Of a DNA stretch of 64,000 bases, positions 54,786 to 64,000 are shown one piece after another. The translations under genes and the position numbers were made by a program. This DNA is from CALUVN01 sp944323595 (GTDB taxonomy: Bacteria > Cyanobacteriota > Vampirovibrionia > Gastranaerophilales > Gastranaerophilaceae). Numbering within the stretch: position 1 is the stretch's first letter; the number at the start of each line of letters is the position of its first letter. The stretch is from contig OZ006972.1 in the NCBI GenBank assembly GCA_963931255.1, forward strand, positions 1,736,001-1,800,000, read 5' to 3'. A model generated the notes under the pieces. It did no database searches and was not told the DNA's origin. It saw only the letters and a list, made by a program, of their open reading frames with translations.

Positions 54786-55571
54786 ATGGGAATAGATATT
54801 GTAAGACTGCTCGGTGTAGGCAGTGTAAATCAAAATTATTCTATTAATCCAAACCGGAGTCATCGTGTAAGTTTTGGCGAAACTCTTAGCGGCGATACTT
54901 TTCAGAGTACAACTATAAATCGCTATACTTCAGAAGCTGCAATCATTGATATGATTAAAAAAAATCCTGAAATTTCTAAAATACTGAAAAAAGAATCTGT
55001 CCCTCTGGAACTTAATATCAAAGGTCTTAAAGAGCTCTTAAACACCCATGGTACAGATGCCAGAGATATCGCATCAGGCATCATTGAAAACCTTCCTTTC
55101 GGACTTAGAGACCGTGTTAATCCGCAATCCGTAAAAGACGCTGCGTATCTTCATGATTTAGGCAAAGTGTTAATTCCGAAAGAAATTTTGTATAAAGAGG
55201 GCAAATTATCCCCTAAAGAAACAAATATTATGCATCTTCACTCCGAATTGGGGTATCAGTTGCTTAAAACTACTGATATTGATACTACTACTTTGAATTT
55301 AATCCGTTATCATCATCAAAATCAGTTGAAAAGCGGTTATCCTTTTGTTGATAACAGTTTTAATGCAGACCTGAACCAGCAGATAGTTTCCCTTGCTGAT
55401 AAGTACTCCGCCCTCAGAGAAAAACGCCCGTATAAAGAACAAATGTCAAAGGAACAGGCGCTTACTATTATTCATAAAGATGTTGCAGAGGGTAAGTTGC
55501 ATCCGTTTATTTTTAAAGCACTTGTAGATTACGCAAATAGTCTTGATGTTCCTGTTAAACAAACTGTTTAA
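54786..55571 (+). CDS. HD-GYP-type phosphodiesterase domain protein
   Basis: A 261-residue cytoplasmic protein. The HD domain begins AAYLHDLGKVLIPKEILYKEGKLS and continues with HSELGYQLLK, YHHQNQLKSGYP (the GYP triad retained) and LADKYSALREKRPYKE. This is the c-di-GMP hydrolase pattern, though two of the usual metal-ligand positions differ, so activity should be tested. Near the N-terminus HRVSFGETLSG carries the F-G-type motif. With the MshEN domain of the GspE-like protein, it is a second hint of c-di-GMP signalling. No ribosome site of note. Confidence 0.8.
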   Translation: MGIDIVRLLGVGSVNQNYSINPNRSHRVSFGETLSGDTFQSTTINRYTSEAAIIDMIKKNPEISKILKKESVPLELNIKGLKELLNTHGTDARDIASGIIENLPFGLRDRVNPQSVKDAAYLHDLGKVLIPKEILYKEGKLSPKETNIMHLHSELGYQLLKTTDIDTTTLNLIRYHHQNQLKSGYPFVDNSFNADLNQQIVSLADKYSALREKRPYKEQMSKEQALTIIHKDVAEGKLHPFIFKALVDYANSLDVPVKQTV

Positions 55572-55609
55572 TTTTACTTTTTCCATGTGCATGCTAAAAT
55601 TAGTATACA

Positions 55610-57127
55610 ATGAGTTTAGATTGTTTAATTGACAGTTTATTGTCGCCCATAGCCGATAAAATTTCAGGGATAATCTTTTCATCCGTTACTATTAACGGAG
55701 TTAAGGTTGAATTTCTTGTGGCGCTTTTAATGATTGCTGCTTTTTATTTTACTTTCAGGACAAGGTTTATCGGGATATGGGGTTTTAAACACGGGCTTAA
55801 GCTTATATTAAACAAGTACAAGCATCAGGACAATTTCGTAAGAAAGAAAAAGGGGGAAGTTTCATCTTTTCAGGCTTTAACTGCAACAATTTCTGCTTCT
55901 GCAGGAATCGGTAATGTTGCTGGTTCTGCTGCCGCCGTTTCTATTGGCGGGCCTGGGGTTATTTTCTGGATGATACTTGCCGGTTTCTTTTCAATGGCGT
56001 TGAAATTTTCCGAAGTTGTTCTTGGTATTAAGTTCAGAAAATTTAACGACGACGGCACGGTTGCCGGCGGGCCGATGTATTATATTCTTGGCGGATTGCG
56101 TGGAAAATATTTATCCAAAATTGCTCCGTACTTATCTAAAATATATGCGGTTTGCTGTATTCTTGCAATGATTGGCGGCTGGAATTTGTTCCAGATTAAC
56201 GCTATGACTACACAAATTACAGAAGTTACAGGTGGCAGTTCAAGCTTTTTTGCAGACAGAGGCTGGTTACTCGGGCTTATTGTTGCTGTTATTACTTATG
56301 TGACAATAATCGGCGGAATTAAGGCTATCGGTAAGTTTACATCTAAAGTTACCCCTGTTATGTGTACTTTATACGTCTTATCAGCTTTTGTTATTTGTGT
56401 CATGAACATACATCATTTGCCTGAAACTATTGTTTTGATTGTGAAAGAAGCATTTAAACCGCAGGCGGTTGCAGGCGGTGGGTTTGCATGCATGCTATGG
56501 GGGTTCAGACGTGCCATGTTTGCCAATGAAGCAGGTCTTGGTACCGCGCCTATTGCTTTTTCTGCCGTTAAGACAAATAAACCTGTCGCACAGGGGTTTA
56601 TTGCCATGCTCCAGCCGTTTGTTGACACTGTTATTGTTGGTTCTGCAACAGCTTTTGTTATTGTTGTTTCCGGTGCTTATCTTGATAGTACGGGGCTTGC
56701 AGGAATTGAACTTACGTCAAAGGCTTTTGGAACGGTATGCCCGTTTTTCCCGATTCTTCTGACAATCATGGCAAGCTGTTTTGTCCTGTCTACAATGCTT
56801 TGCGGCTCTTATTACGGGATTAAAAGCTGGAATTTCCTTTTTGGTAATTCAAAAAATACAACGAGAACCTTTCAAATTATTTATTGTTTGTTTATAATAA
56901 TAGGGTCGGCCATGAACTTTAAAAGTATCATCAATTTGTCGGATGCATTTACATTATTCCTGGCTGTACCTAATCTATTTGCAGTATTCTTGCTTTCAAA
57001 TGTTGTAATGAAAGAATTAACGAGGTATTGTAGAAAGTATAATGTAGGATTTTTTAAAGATAATCAATTAAAAGAGGAGAGAGACAATGAAGAAAAATTG
57101 CCTGGAGATAGTAAGATCAAAATGTGA
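55610..57127 (+). CDS. Sodium/alanine symporter (AGCS family)
   Basis: A 505-residue membrane transporter for alanine or glycine with sodium. Characteristic blocks: FQALTATISASAGIGNVAGSAAAVSIGGPG, FWMILAGFFSMALKFSE, VAGGPMYYILGGLRGKYL, and AMFANEAGLGTAPIAFSAVK. It is complete, with about 11 helices. Its last 41 bases overlap the uracil-DNA glycosylase gene and provide that gene's GAGGAGAG ribosome site. Confidence 0.93.
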   Translation: MSLDCLIDSLLSPIADKISGIIFSSVTINGVKVEFLVALLMIAAFYFTFRTRFIGIWGFKHGLKLILNKYKHQDNFVRKKKGEVSSFQALTATISASAGIGNVAGSAAAVSIGGPGVIFWMILAGFFSMALKFSEVVLGIKFRKFNDDGTVAGGPMYYILGGLRGKYLSKIAPYLSKIYAVCCILAMIGGWNLFQINAMTTQITEVTGGSSSFFADRGWLLGLIVAVITYVTIIGGIKAIGKFTSKVTPVMCTLYVLSAFVICVMNIHHLPETIVLIVKEAFKPQAVAGGGFACMLWGFRRAMFANEAGLGTAPIAFSAVKTNKPVAQGFIAMLQPFVDTVIVGSATAFVIVVSGAYLDSTGLAGIELTSKAFGTVCPFFPILLTIMASCFVLSTMLCGSYYGIKSWNFLFGNSKNTTRTFQIIYCLFIIIGSAMNFKSIINLSDAFTLFLAVPNLFAVFLLSNVVMKELTRYCRKYNVGFFKDNQLKEERDNEEKLPGDSKIKM

Positions 57128-57731
57128 AAGCTGCAAAGGCTGCGAGTTAGCAAAAACACGCACAAATGTAGTTTTTTCTGACGGAAATCCGTCTACTGCA
57201 AAAATTGTTTTAATAGGGGAAGCTCCGGGTGAAACCGAAGATTTAACAGGTATTCCTTTTGTAGGCCGCGCAGGTCAGTTATTGAATGAATTTCTGGAAA
57301 ATGCAGGTATTTCTCGTGAAAATGATTTGTATATGATTAATACCGTAAAATGCAGACCGCCTGAAAACAGAGTTCCGACTGATGAAGAAAAAGCTGCTTG
57401 CAGAAAATTTTTAAATGCACAAATTGATATTATCAATCCTAAAGCAATTATTCTTTGCGGTGCAACTGCTTTGAAAGAATTCTATCCTACAGATAAAAAG
57501 ACTACAATTTCTAAACTCCGCGGTCAATGGTTAGATATCAATGTTGACGGAAAAGATTACAAAGCTATGGCTATTTTCCACCCGTCATATTTATTGAGAG
57601 ATCATTCTTTAAAAGAAACTTCTCCAAGAACTTTGACAGCAAGAGATTTGGCTGAAATCAAAGCAACTTATTTGAATGATACTGAAGTTGTTATTGATGA
57701 AAACGCGCAAAATATTTTTGCCTGCGTGTAA
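57087..57731 (+). CDS. Uracil-DNA glycosylase, family 4 (iron-sulfur)
   Basis: DNA repair enzyme that removes uracil, 214 residues. CESCKGCELAKTRTNVVF supplies the first cluster cysteines, GEAPGETEDLTGIPFVGRAGQLL is the catalytic motif 1, TVKCRPPENRVPTDEE holds further cluster ligands, and FHPSYLLRD is motif 2. Length and order fit family 4. The unusual 41-base overlap with the symporter gene implies translational coupling. It is followed by a strong terminator. Confidence 0.93.
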   Translation: MKKNCLEIVRSKCESCKGCELAKTRTNVVFSDGNPSTAKIVLIGEAPGETEDLTGIPFVGRAGQLLNEFLENAGISRENDLYMINTVKCRPPENRVPTDEEKAACRKFLNAQIDIINPKAIILCGATALKEFYPTDKKTTISKLRGQWLDINVDGKDYKAMAIFHPSYLLRDHSLKETSPRTLTARDLAEIKATYLNDTEVVIDENAQNIFACV

Positions 57732-57750
57732 ATCATTAATTTTTTATATT

Positions 57751-57785
57751 AAAAACACCGGCTCTTTTATGGGCCGGTGTTTTTT
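57751..57785. terminator. Terminator after the glycosylase gene
   Basis: AAAACACCGGC / GCCGGTGTTTT with a 10-base loop and TTTTT on the plus strand. GC-rich stem and A/T flanks make it bidirectional, so it also serves the M16 peptidase transcript from the other side. Confidence 0.9.
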
Positions 57786-57828
57786 AGCCTGTGCACCTTT
57801 TTCATTGGGAAAATCGAAAGGTAAATTA

Positions 57829-60651
57829 TTATGCGCACAGACTATTCAGGAACTCTTTATTGGCTTCTAATGTATTTTCTGTTGCGATTAAAGAGTATGT
57901 TGGTTTGTTTTGAAAAATATAATTTGCTGCATTTTTTATATCTTCAACTGTAATTTCGTCTATCATTTTGAATTTTTGATTAACTTCATCTATTCCATAG
58001 TGACCGCTTATTCCGTCTATAATCTGATTTGTTTTACATTCCTGACCTTCTTTTGTGTCGTAAAACGAGTCTTTCATTTTTAATTTTGCGGCATTTAATT
58101 CTTCTTCTGTGACATTTTCTGTTAGAAGTTTTTGGATATGTTGATTAAATCCGTTGATTGATTTTTCGATATTTTCATAAGAGTTAATACCGGCTTCTTT
58201 GTCTTCGGTTGTGGTACCTATACTGAGAGTGAAAGTCCCGATATTATCATTCGTGTTGTAATTGCTGTTAACCCAGTATGCGAGCTTTTGTTCTTCTCTC
58301 AGGTCATTGAAGAGTCTGGAAGAGGAGCCGCCACCCAGAATTTGGCTCAGAAGTTTTATTGCCATTTCATCTTTCATGTTTTTATTGATTTTAAATTTAA
58401 AACATTCTACAATTTCCGCCTGATTTTTGTTGTAAGTTTCAGTCAGCACTTTTGTTTCATTCACTGGTTCAAAAATATCTTTAAAAAGTACTTTGTGCTC
58501 CTGAACTTTAGGGAGTTTAGATATATTTTCAAATACGGTATTTTTCAACTCCGGCATTTTTTCAAACGGCGCAGAAATAACTGCGGTTCCGATACTTTTA
58601 TCTAAAATTTCCTGATGAAGTTTTTTGATATCATCAAGTGTAATGCTGTCTAATGATTCAAGGATATCATCGCTTGTTATACCTTGCGGAAGATTTTTAT
58701 ATATTTCTTTGTCCAGTTTGTCATAAGGTGTTTTTTCACGTATAGAAATTGAGGTGCGAATATTATCTTTAGCTTTTTGCAGCGTTTCTTCAGTCAATCT
58801 TGGTTCTGTCAAAACTTCAGAAAATGCTTTCAGTGCTTCCGGTAAATCTGCAGCACTGCAGTTACTGTCTGCTATTATCCCTCCGTAGTAGGAACCTATA
58901 TTAAATGTGATTGCATTCTCGTCGAGGTTTTCATTAAATTCATGTTTCGCCTGATTCATTGTCCCTTCTTTAATCATTTCATCAAGAACATATGTTGCGG
59001 CGGCTTTTTGTGGCGACATATTGTCTAGAGTTAATTGAATTGCAAAATCAGCTTTGCGGCTATCTGTGTTATTTAACGCGACATGATAATTATTATCAAG
59101 CCTGTACTGATTTACTTTTTGAGTATCAAGGATATTTGAAGCTTCTTTTGTTGTAACAGCACCTGTGAATGATACTGAATTATTATAGTTATTTTTTATA
59201 CTGCTTTCGTTAGCAGAGTCCGGATGCATTACGGTAATTGCTGTTTTTGTTACATCAAGGTATTTTTTTGCCGCATTTACTATATCCTGCGGGGTCATAT
59301 TTTCAACGATTTTTTCGTAATTTTTCAGACTGTCAGGCTTGTTATTAAGCATTGCAGAACCTATTTGGTTGTTTATAACGAATGAATATTCGTATGATTC
59401 TGAAAGCCTTTTTTGCAGGCTTTTTTTGACGGTTTTCATTTCTTTTTCCGTTGGTGCCAGTGAACTAAATGATTGAAGTCCTTTATATATTTCATTGAGA
59501 ACTTTTTCCGAATTTTTTTCTGTTGTATCTGTTGCGCAAAGCAGCACTGTAGGAGAATCCGGTTTTGTTCCCAGTCTTTCCTGAGTTATCCATGTTTCTG
59601 TATTATATTTATCAAGATGCTTGTTAATGCGTGAGGTGTCGTTGTTTGTTAAAATTTTTATTGCTGCATCAAGATAAATTTGTTCTTCAACAGAGTTGTT
59701 TTGCGGACCTTGAAATCCCATTATAATACTTGTTGCTTTTGCTTTGTCAGAGATTATATCTTCTCTTATCGTTTTATCAATCGGTGTTAATTTTTCATGT
59801 AATCTTGCCTGAGAGGGCTGTCTGGTTGATGTGAAATATTTAGATACCAGTTTCATTGTTTCATCAGGATCTACTTCCCCTGTAATTACAGTTACCATAT
59901 TGGCAGGATAGTAATTGTTGTTGAAGTATTCTACAACATCTTCTCTTGTGAGATTTGTTATATTATTTGTTGTTCCTGCAATCAAATCAGGTGACGTTGT
60001 TTTGATATTAAACAAGTTTTTAATGGTGTTATTCACGGCAAGGTTGTCGCTGTAACCCATGTACATATTAATTTCCTGATTAACTACGCCTTTTTCTTTT
60101 TCAAGTTTATCCAGCAGAAAAAGGGGAGATTCAAGCATTGCGGCATGAATTTTCATCTGTTTTTCAAAATTTTCATCATTCAGATGATTTGCAGTTATGA
60201 AATAATCAGTTATAGAAAAACTTGTTGAGGCATTGGTGTCTGCCCCCATGTTATCAACCGTTTTGAAAAATTCACCTGCTTCAAGTCCTTCAGAGCCGTT
60301 AAAGAGGTTATGTTCAATAAAATGGCTTATTCCTCTTTTATTGTCCGGTTCATTTAGTGAGCCAGTGTTTACGTAGGTTTTCAGAACAGTCCGCCCCTCT
60401 TTAGGAAAAATGATTACACGCTGACCGTTTGCAAGTTTGTATTGTTTTGCTTTTTTATCGAAAGCCAGTTCAATATCATCAAGCTGCTGGTAAGCCATCG
60501 GTTTTTTAACGTTGTAGTCAGGAGTTACATTCATAGGTGCGTTAACCTGCGGTTGTTGTATTGCAGGTTCTGTCCCCTGAAATTTTATTTTTGAATTATT
60601 TTTAACCTGTCCTGTTTCCGTGTTAGGGGTAAGCGGATTAATTTTTAGCAC
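57829..60651 (-). CDS. Double M16-family zinc peptidase (pitrilysin-like)
   Basis: A 940-residue protein with two M16 halves. The inverted zinc motif HFIEHNLF (HXXEH, near residue 87) and the third ligand Glu in EKGVVNQEINMYM are intact in the first half. The second half (about 505-935) contains EMIKEGTMNQAKHEF and GGGSSSRLFNDLREEQKLAYWV, typical of the non-catalytic partner. There is no signal peptide. The N-terminus has KIKFQGTEP (near residue 22) and the linker between halves has SVSFTGAV (near 490), both of the F-x-G type. It probably degrades peptides. It stands alone. Confidence 0.9.
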   Translation of the reverse strand: MLKINPLTPNTETGQVKNNSKIKFQGTEPAIQQPQVNAPMNVTPDYNVKKPMAYQQLDDIELAFDKKAKQYKLANGQRVIIFPKEGRTVLKTYVNTGSLNEPDNKRGISHFIEHNLFNGSEGLEAGEFFKTVDNMGADTNASTSFSITDYFITANHLNDENFEKQMKIHAAMLESPLFLLDKLEKEKGVVNQEINMYMGYSDNLAVNNTIKNLFNIKTTSPDLIAGTTNNITNLTREDVVEYFNNNYYPANMVTVITGEVDPDETMKLVSKYFTSTRQPSQARLHEKLTPIDKTIREDIISDKAKATSIIMGFQGPQNNSVEEQIYLDAAIKILTNNDTSRINKHLDKYNTETWITQERLGTKPDSPTVLLCATDTTEKNSEKVLNEIYKGLQSFSSLAPTEKEMKTVKKSLQKRLSESYEYSFVINNQIGSAMLNNKPDSLKNYEKIVENMTPQDIVNAAKKYLDVTKTAITVMHPDSANESSIKNNYNNSVSFTGAVTTKEASNILDTQKVNQYRLDNNYHVALNNTDSRKADFAIQLTLDNMSPQKAAATYVLDEMIKEGTMNQAKHEFNENLDENAITFNIGSYYGGIIADSNCSAADLPEALKAFSEVLTEPRLTEETLQKAKDNIRTSISIREKTPYDKLDKEIYKNLPQGITSDDILESLDSITLDDIKKLHQEILDKSIGTAVISAPFEKMPELKNTVFENISKLPKVQEHKVLFKDIFEPVNETKVLTETYNKNQAEIVECFKFKINKNMKDEMAIKLLSQILGGGSSSRLFNDLREEQKLAYWVNSNYNTNDNIGTFTLSIGTTTEDKEAGINSYENIEKSINGFNQHIQKLLTENVTEEELNAAKLKMKDSFYDTKEGQECKTNQIIDGISGHYGIDEVNQKFKMIDEITVEDIKNAANYIFQNKPTYSLIATENTLEANKEFLNSLCA

Positions 60652-60723
60652 GAAGTTTTCCTTTCTACCTTATAATTATTTAAAACATAAGTGCTTAAAA
60701 AATTGTCAGTTTGTAAAGAATAT

Positions 60724-62004
60724 TTAATTTTTAAAAATAGTCTGTTCTCTATCCGGACCTACGCTAACTATTGATATAGGTATTTCAAAAATTTCTTCTA
60801 ATCTGGAAAGATATTTTTTGCAATTTTCAGGTAAATCTTCATATTTTTTTATTCCTGAAATATCAGTTTTCCAGCCGGCATGGGTTTCGTATATCGGTTC
60901 AAGATATTTATGCATATAGACATCCGTCGGGTATGTTTTGTAAATTTTTCCGTCGCGAGTATCTTTGTATGCTACGCAGACTTTAATTTCATCAAAATCA
61001 TCAAATACATCAATTTTGGTTAAAGCCATTGCTGTTAAACCGCCGACAAGAACTCCGTACTTTGCAATTACTGCATCAAACCAGCCGGTTCTTCTCGGTC
61101 TTCCTGTAGTTGTACCGAATTCATGTCCTATATTACGAATTTTGTCGCCTGTTTCGTCTTTTAGTTCAGTTACAAAGGGACCCTCCCCGACGCGGGTTAC
61201 GTAGGCTTTTGAAACACCGATAACTTCATCAATCATAGTCGGACCATAGCCGCTTCCTGTGCAGGCTCCGCCGCCTATCGGGTTTGAACTTGTTACAAAA
61301 GGATATGTCCCGTAATCAACATCAAGCATTACGCCCTGTGCGCCCTCAAACAGAATATTCTTCCCTTTTTTAGATTCATGCAGAAGTTCCTGCCAGTCAA
61401 AGCATACATAAGGCTTGAAAATTTGCGCGTATTTTTCGCAGAGAGCTGTTATGCATTCTTTTGTATATGGCTGTAATCCGTAAACTTTTTCAAGAGTTTT
61501 ATTTTTTAGAGGAAGAATTACGTCAAGTTTTTCACTCAGGGCTTCAGGAGAATATAAATCTTCAATTTTTAAGCCCATACGTGCTGCTTTGTCAGTGTAA
61601 GTCGGGCCTATGCCTTTTTTTGTCGTTCCGATTTTGCCTTTAGTTGCAGTGTCTTCAGAGTAGCCGTCAACTTCTATGTGGTAAGGCATTGTGATTGACG
61701 CAAGCGGAGATATTTTTAAATTTTTAACGTCAATTCCCTGTTCTATAAGTTCATTAACTTCTCTTTCAAATGTTTCAGGGTGAATTACCGTACCGGCGCC
61801 TATAAAACAAACTTTACCTTCATATAATATTCCTGACGGAATCAGGTGAAATTTGTAGGTTTTATTATCGGCAACTACTGTGTGTCCGGCGTTGCAGCCG
61901 CCCTGATATCTTATGATTAAATCTGCATCTTTAGCCAGTAAATCAGTAATTTTGGCTTTGCCCTCGTCGCCCCATTGTGCGCCCACTACAACTGTGTTTG
62001 ACAT
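60724..62004 (-). CDS. purA: Adenylosuccinate synthetase
   Basis: Purine synthesis enzyme converting IMP and aspartate to adenylosuccinate with GTP. N-terminal VVVGAQWGDEGKAKITD (P-loop), GGCNAGHTV (with the catalytic His), GIGPTYTDKAARMG, and TTTGRPRRTGWFDAV. It has 426 residues, normal. KITDLL replaces the more usual KGKIVDLL in the first motif. Monocistronic. Confidence 0.96.
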   Translation of the reverse strand: MSNTVVVGAQWGDEGKAKITDLLAKDADLIIRYQGGCNAGHTVVADNKTYKFHLIPSGILYEGKVCFIGAGTVIHPETFEREVNELIEQGIDVKNLKISPLASITMPYHIEVDGYSEDTATKGKIGTTKKGIGPTYTDKAARMGLKIEDLYSPEALSEKLDVILPLKNKTLEKVYGLQPYTKECITALCEKYAQIFKPYVCFDWQELLHESKKGKNILFEGAQGVMLDVDYGTYPFVTSSNPIGGGACTGSGYGPTMIDEVIGVSKAYVTRVGEGPFVTELKDETGDKIRNIGHEFGTTTGRPRRTGWFDAVIAKYGVLVGGLTAMALTKIDVFDDFDEIKVCVAYKDTRDGKIYKTYPTDVYMHKYLEPIYETHAGWKTDISGIKKYEDLPENCKKYLSRLEEIFEIPISIVSVGPDREQTIFKN

Positions 62005-62103
62005 AATATCCTCTCTGTATTTTGCTTTTTACTGATTTATTTTAACACAGAAAAATTTTATGGTAAATCTTTCCAGAAATTTGAGTCTGTCAGTGCTTTA
62101 TCC

Positions 62104-63108
62104 TTATTTTTTAATCATGTTAATAAGTTCTGGAAGTATTTCAAACACATCGCCTGCAATAGCTATATCTGCAATATCAAAGATAGGTGCATTTTTATCA
62201 ATGTTAATTGCAATAATTTTATCGGAACCAGTCATACCTACAGTATGCTGCAGTGCTCCGGATATGCCGCAGGCTATGTAGATTTTGGGAGTAACAGTTT
62301 TTCCGGTCTGACCGATTTGCATTTCATGGCTTGCAAGCCCCATTTCAACGGCAACACGGCTTGCGCCGACTTTTGCATTTAACAGTGACGCAAATTCTTT
62401 TAACATTTCAAATCCCATTAAATCTTTCATTCCCCGTCCACCCGCAACAATGATTTCTGCATCTTCAAGTGCACTTTCTTCTTTTTCCGGATTTTTAAGG
62501 AATTCAATGAGGTTAACTTTTTTTTCTATGTCATCGATATTTGCTTTTTTCGTAATAAATTTAGTATCTTTTTTTACAAATTCTTTCAGCGGCTTAAAAA
62601 CTTTCGGTCTGACCGTTGCCATTTGAGGCTGATTTTTGCATAGAATCGTTGCCATAAGCTGTCCGCCGAATGTCGGACGTGTTGCTGCAAGCTGACCTTT
62701 TTCGTTTATATCTAATTCTATACAGTCTGCAGTAAGTCCTGTGTGCAGTGATGAAGATATTCTTGGTGCAATATCTCTGCCTTGAGTTGTTGCACCTATT
62801 ATGAAAATTTCAGGATCGATTTCTTTTGTTAAATCTGTAATGATTTTAGAATAGTATTCTGTTGAATAATCCTGTAATCTTTCATCCTCAACAACATAAA
62901 CCGTATCAATATTATTTTCGGTAAATCCCTCTTTAAAGTTTTCAACAAGGTTTTTGCTTCCTAAAAGTATTGCATAAATCGGAGCATCATTAAGTTTTTT
63001 TGATAATTCGTTAGCTTTAGCCGCCAGTTCAAAAAATACAGGATGAACGTATTGTCCGTCTTCACTGTATCTTGTAAGTTCTGCGTATAGTAAAATACCT
63101 TTACTCAT
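62104..63108 (-). CDS. etfA: Electron transfer flavoprotein, alpha subunit
   Basis: FAD-binding half of a soluble electron carrier, 334 residues. C-terminal FAD domain with VAGGRGMKDLMGFEML, GASRVAVEMGLASHEMQIGQTGKTV and YIACGISGALQHTVGM. The ATG at 63108 has AGGAG 10 bases upstream and overlaps the etfB stop by 8 bases (ATGAGTAA). The partner acyl-CoA dehydrogenase or other donor is not in view. In anaerobes, paired EtfAB often works in butyrate or lactate metabolism; which applies here is unknown. Confidence 0.94.
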   Translation of the reverse strand: MSKGILLYAELTRYSEDGQYVHPVFFELAAKANELSKKLNDAPIYAILLGSKNLVENFKEGFTENNIDTVYVVEDERLQDYSTEYYSKIITDLTKEIDPEIFIIGATTQGRDIAPRISSSLHTGLTADCIELDINEKGQLAATRPTFGGQLMATILCKNQPQMATVRPKVFKPLKEFVKKDTKFITKKANIDDIEKKVNLIEFLKNPEKEESALEDAEIIVAGGRGMKDLMGFEMLKEFASLLNAKVGASRVAVEMGLASHEMQIGQTGKTVTPKIYIACGISGALQHTVGMTGSDKIIAINIDKNAPIFDIADIAIAGDVFEILPELINMIKK

Positions 63109-63904
63109 TGTCAAACGCTCCTAATTCATGCAGTTTGTTGTATAAAAAAATTACCTGACTTTCCGGAGAAGCTTCTGTCGGCGGAACATTGCGATGCTTC
63201 TGAATAGGTCGGAAAGCTTTGCTTACGTATGTAGGAGAACCTTTCAGCCCGGCTCGTTCTGGAGCAAGCTCGATATCATCCATTGTCAAAGTTGTAATTT
63301 CTGCATTTTTTGCATTAATTATTCCGTTAATTTTAGCCCTTGTCGGCTCTTCGTCTTCTTTTTTCAATAGGCAGAGCAGTACCGGAAATTCCGCGGTTAA
63401 TTTTTCTACCCCGTCTTCAACTTCTCTCAAGACTGTTACTGTTTTTTCGTCAAAGCTTTCGATTTCTTTCACATAGGTTATCTGCGGGATGTTCAGCATA
63501 TTCGCAACAGTCGGTCCTGTTTGCGCGGTATCTCCGTCAATGGCAAATTGTCCGCAAATTATCATATCAAAATCAGGTATAATTTTTTTTATTGCGGCAG
63601 AGAGCGTCGAACCTGTTGCGTATGTGTCAGCTGCAGCAAATTTTTTATCAGATATTAAATACCCCCTGTCAACGCCGACAGATATTGCTTTTCTCAAAAT
63701 TTCTTCTGCCTGTGCAGGACCCATTGTGAGAGCAGTAAGTTCAGCATTAGTATCTTTTTGTTTAATTTTTAATGCTGCTTCAATCGCGTATACATCATAA
63801 GGGTTAAGGATGCTTTCGACTCCCTCTCTCTGAATTGTGTTATGTTCGGTCCATTTGATATCTGTTGTGTCAGGAACCTGTTTGATGCATATTGCAATTT
63901 TCAT
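63101..63904 (-). CDS. etfB: Electron transfer flavoprotein, beta subunit
   Basis: A 267-residue partner of EtfA. MKIAICIKQVPDTTDIKW, NPYDVYAIEAALKIK and ALTMGPAQAEEILRKAISVGVDRGYLIS are the family blocks, followed by QITYVKEIE. First gene of the pair. In the remaining 63905-64000 bases there is a TATAAT on the minus strand (63964-63969) that may be its -10; no further gene is evident. Confidence 0.94.
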   Translation of the reverse strand: MKIAICIKQVPDTTDIKWTEHNTIQREGVESILNPYDVYAIEAALKIKQKDTNAELTALTMGPAQAEEILRKAISVGVDRGYLISDKKFAAADTYATGSTLSAAIKKIIPDFDMIICGQFAIDGDTAQTGPTVANMLNIPQITYVKEIESFDEKTVTVLREVEDGVEKLTAEFPVLLCLLKKEDEEPTRAKINGIINAKNAEITTLTMDDIELAPERAGLKGSPTYVSKAFRPIQKHRNVPPTEASPESQVIFLYNKLHELGAFDNE

Positions 63905-64000
63905 AGTTTAATTTAACCTGATTTTTTCGCTGCTGTCTGTTTTGTGTTTGCACTGATTAGAGCATTATACCCGAGTAAATACATAGAGCATTTTTTTACG

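Overview
This is an AT-rich bacterial window from a diderm, fermentative, probably gut-dwelling organism. The best guess is a Gastranaerophilales/Melainabacteria (Vampirovibrionia) genome, the non-photosynthetic relatives of Cyanobacteria. The reasons are lipid A synthesis (LpxK), an outer-membrane ShlB-type barrel, an OmpH/Skp chaperone and an MlaD lipid-transport protein, together with a trimeric [FeFe] hydrogenase and an electron-transfer flavoprotein but no respiratory genes. Several unrelated proteins also share a short F-T/Q-G-like motif that I associate with this group. The taxonomic call is inference, since no rRNA or tRNA is present.

Layout. 1-8.9 kb: a partial nucleoside transporter, a giant GT5 glycogen synthase with a membrane-type N-terminal extension, bioD-bioA, and an ShlB-like transporter divergent from an OmpH/Skp gene. 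9-13.2 kb: hydC-hydB-hydA, the electron-bifurcating hydrogenase. 13.3-21.2 kb: a DUF2339 membrane protein, nth, lpxK, mlaD-like, lytic transglycosylase and two tandem zinc alcohol dehydrogenases. 21.2-25.5 kb (+): GNAT-like protein, ilvC, a YhaM-type nuclease and two tandem divergent thymidylate-kinase-like genes. 25.6-31.5 kb (-): a degenerate GspE-family protein with a response regulator and a hybrid histidine kinase, then rel. 31.6-33.5 kb (+): a DUF167 protein and then an unknown gene preceded by what looks like a complete histidine attenuator (promoter, five-His leader peptide, competing antiterminator and terminator). 33.5-36.4 kb: gap, an unknown gene behind a sigma28-like promoter, and a repeat-rich intergenic region with tandem small-RNA-like units.

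36.4-42.5 kb: prepilin-like gene, radA, six tandem 87-bp repeats, an ATTT microsatellite, and an operon of a BlaI-type repressor, an unknown gene and a secreted serpin-like protein. 42.6-48.3 kb (+): small unknowns, a double-domain radical SAM protein, ribonuclease E/G and a tiny pilin-like gene. 49-54.6 kb (-): ketopantoate reductase family, then a polysaccharide O-acetylation cassette (MBOAT plus two AlgJ/AlgX-like proteins). One of the two AlgJ/AlgX-like genes is broken by a 13-base G tract typical of phase variation. 54.8-64 kb: HD-GYP, alanine symporter, family 4 uracil-DNA glycosylase, a double M16 peptidase, purA and etfBA.

The strongest leads are the histidine attenuator in front of a gene with no visible link to histidine (32.0-33.5 kb), and the poly-G switch in the O-acetylation gene (52.92 kb). 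No transposase, integrase, CRISPR array, rRNA or tRNA was found.
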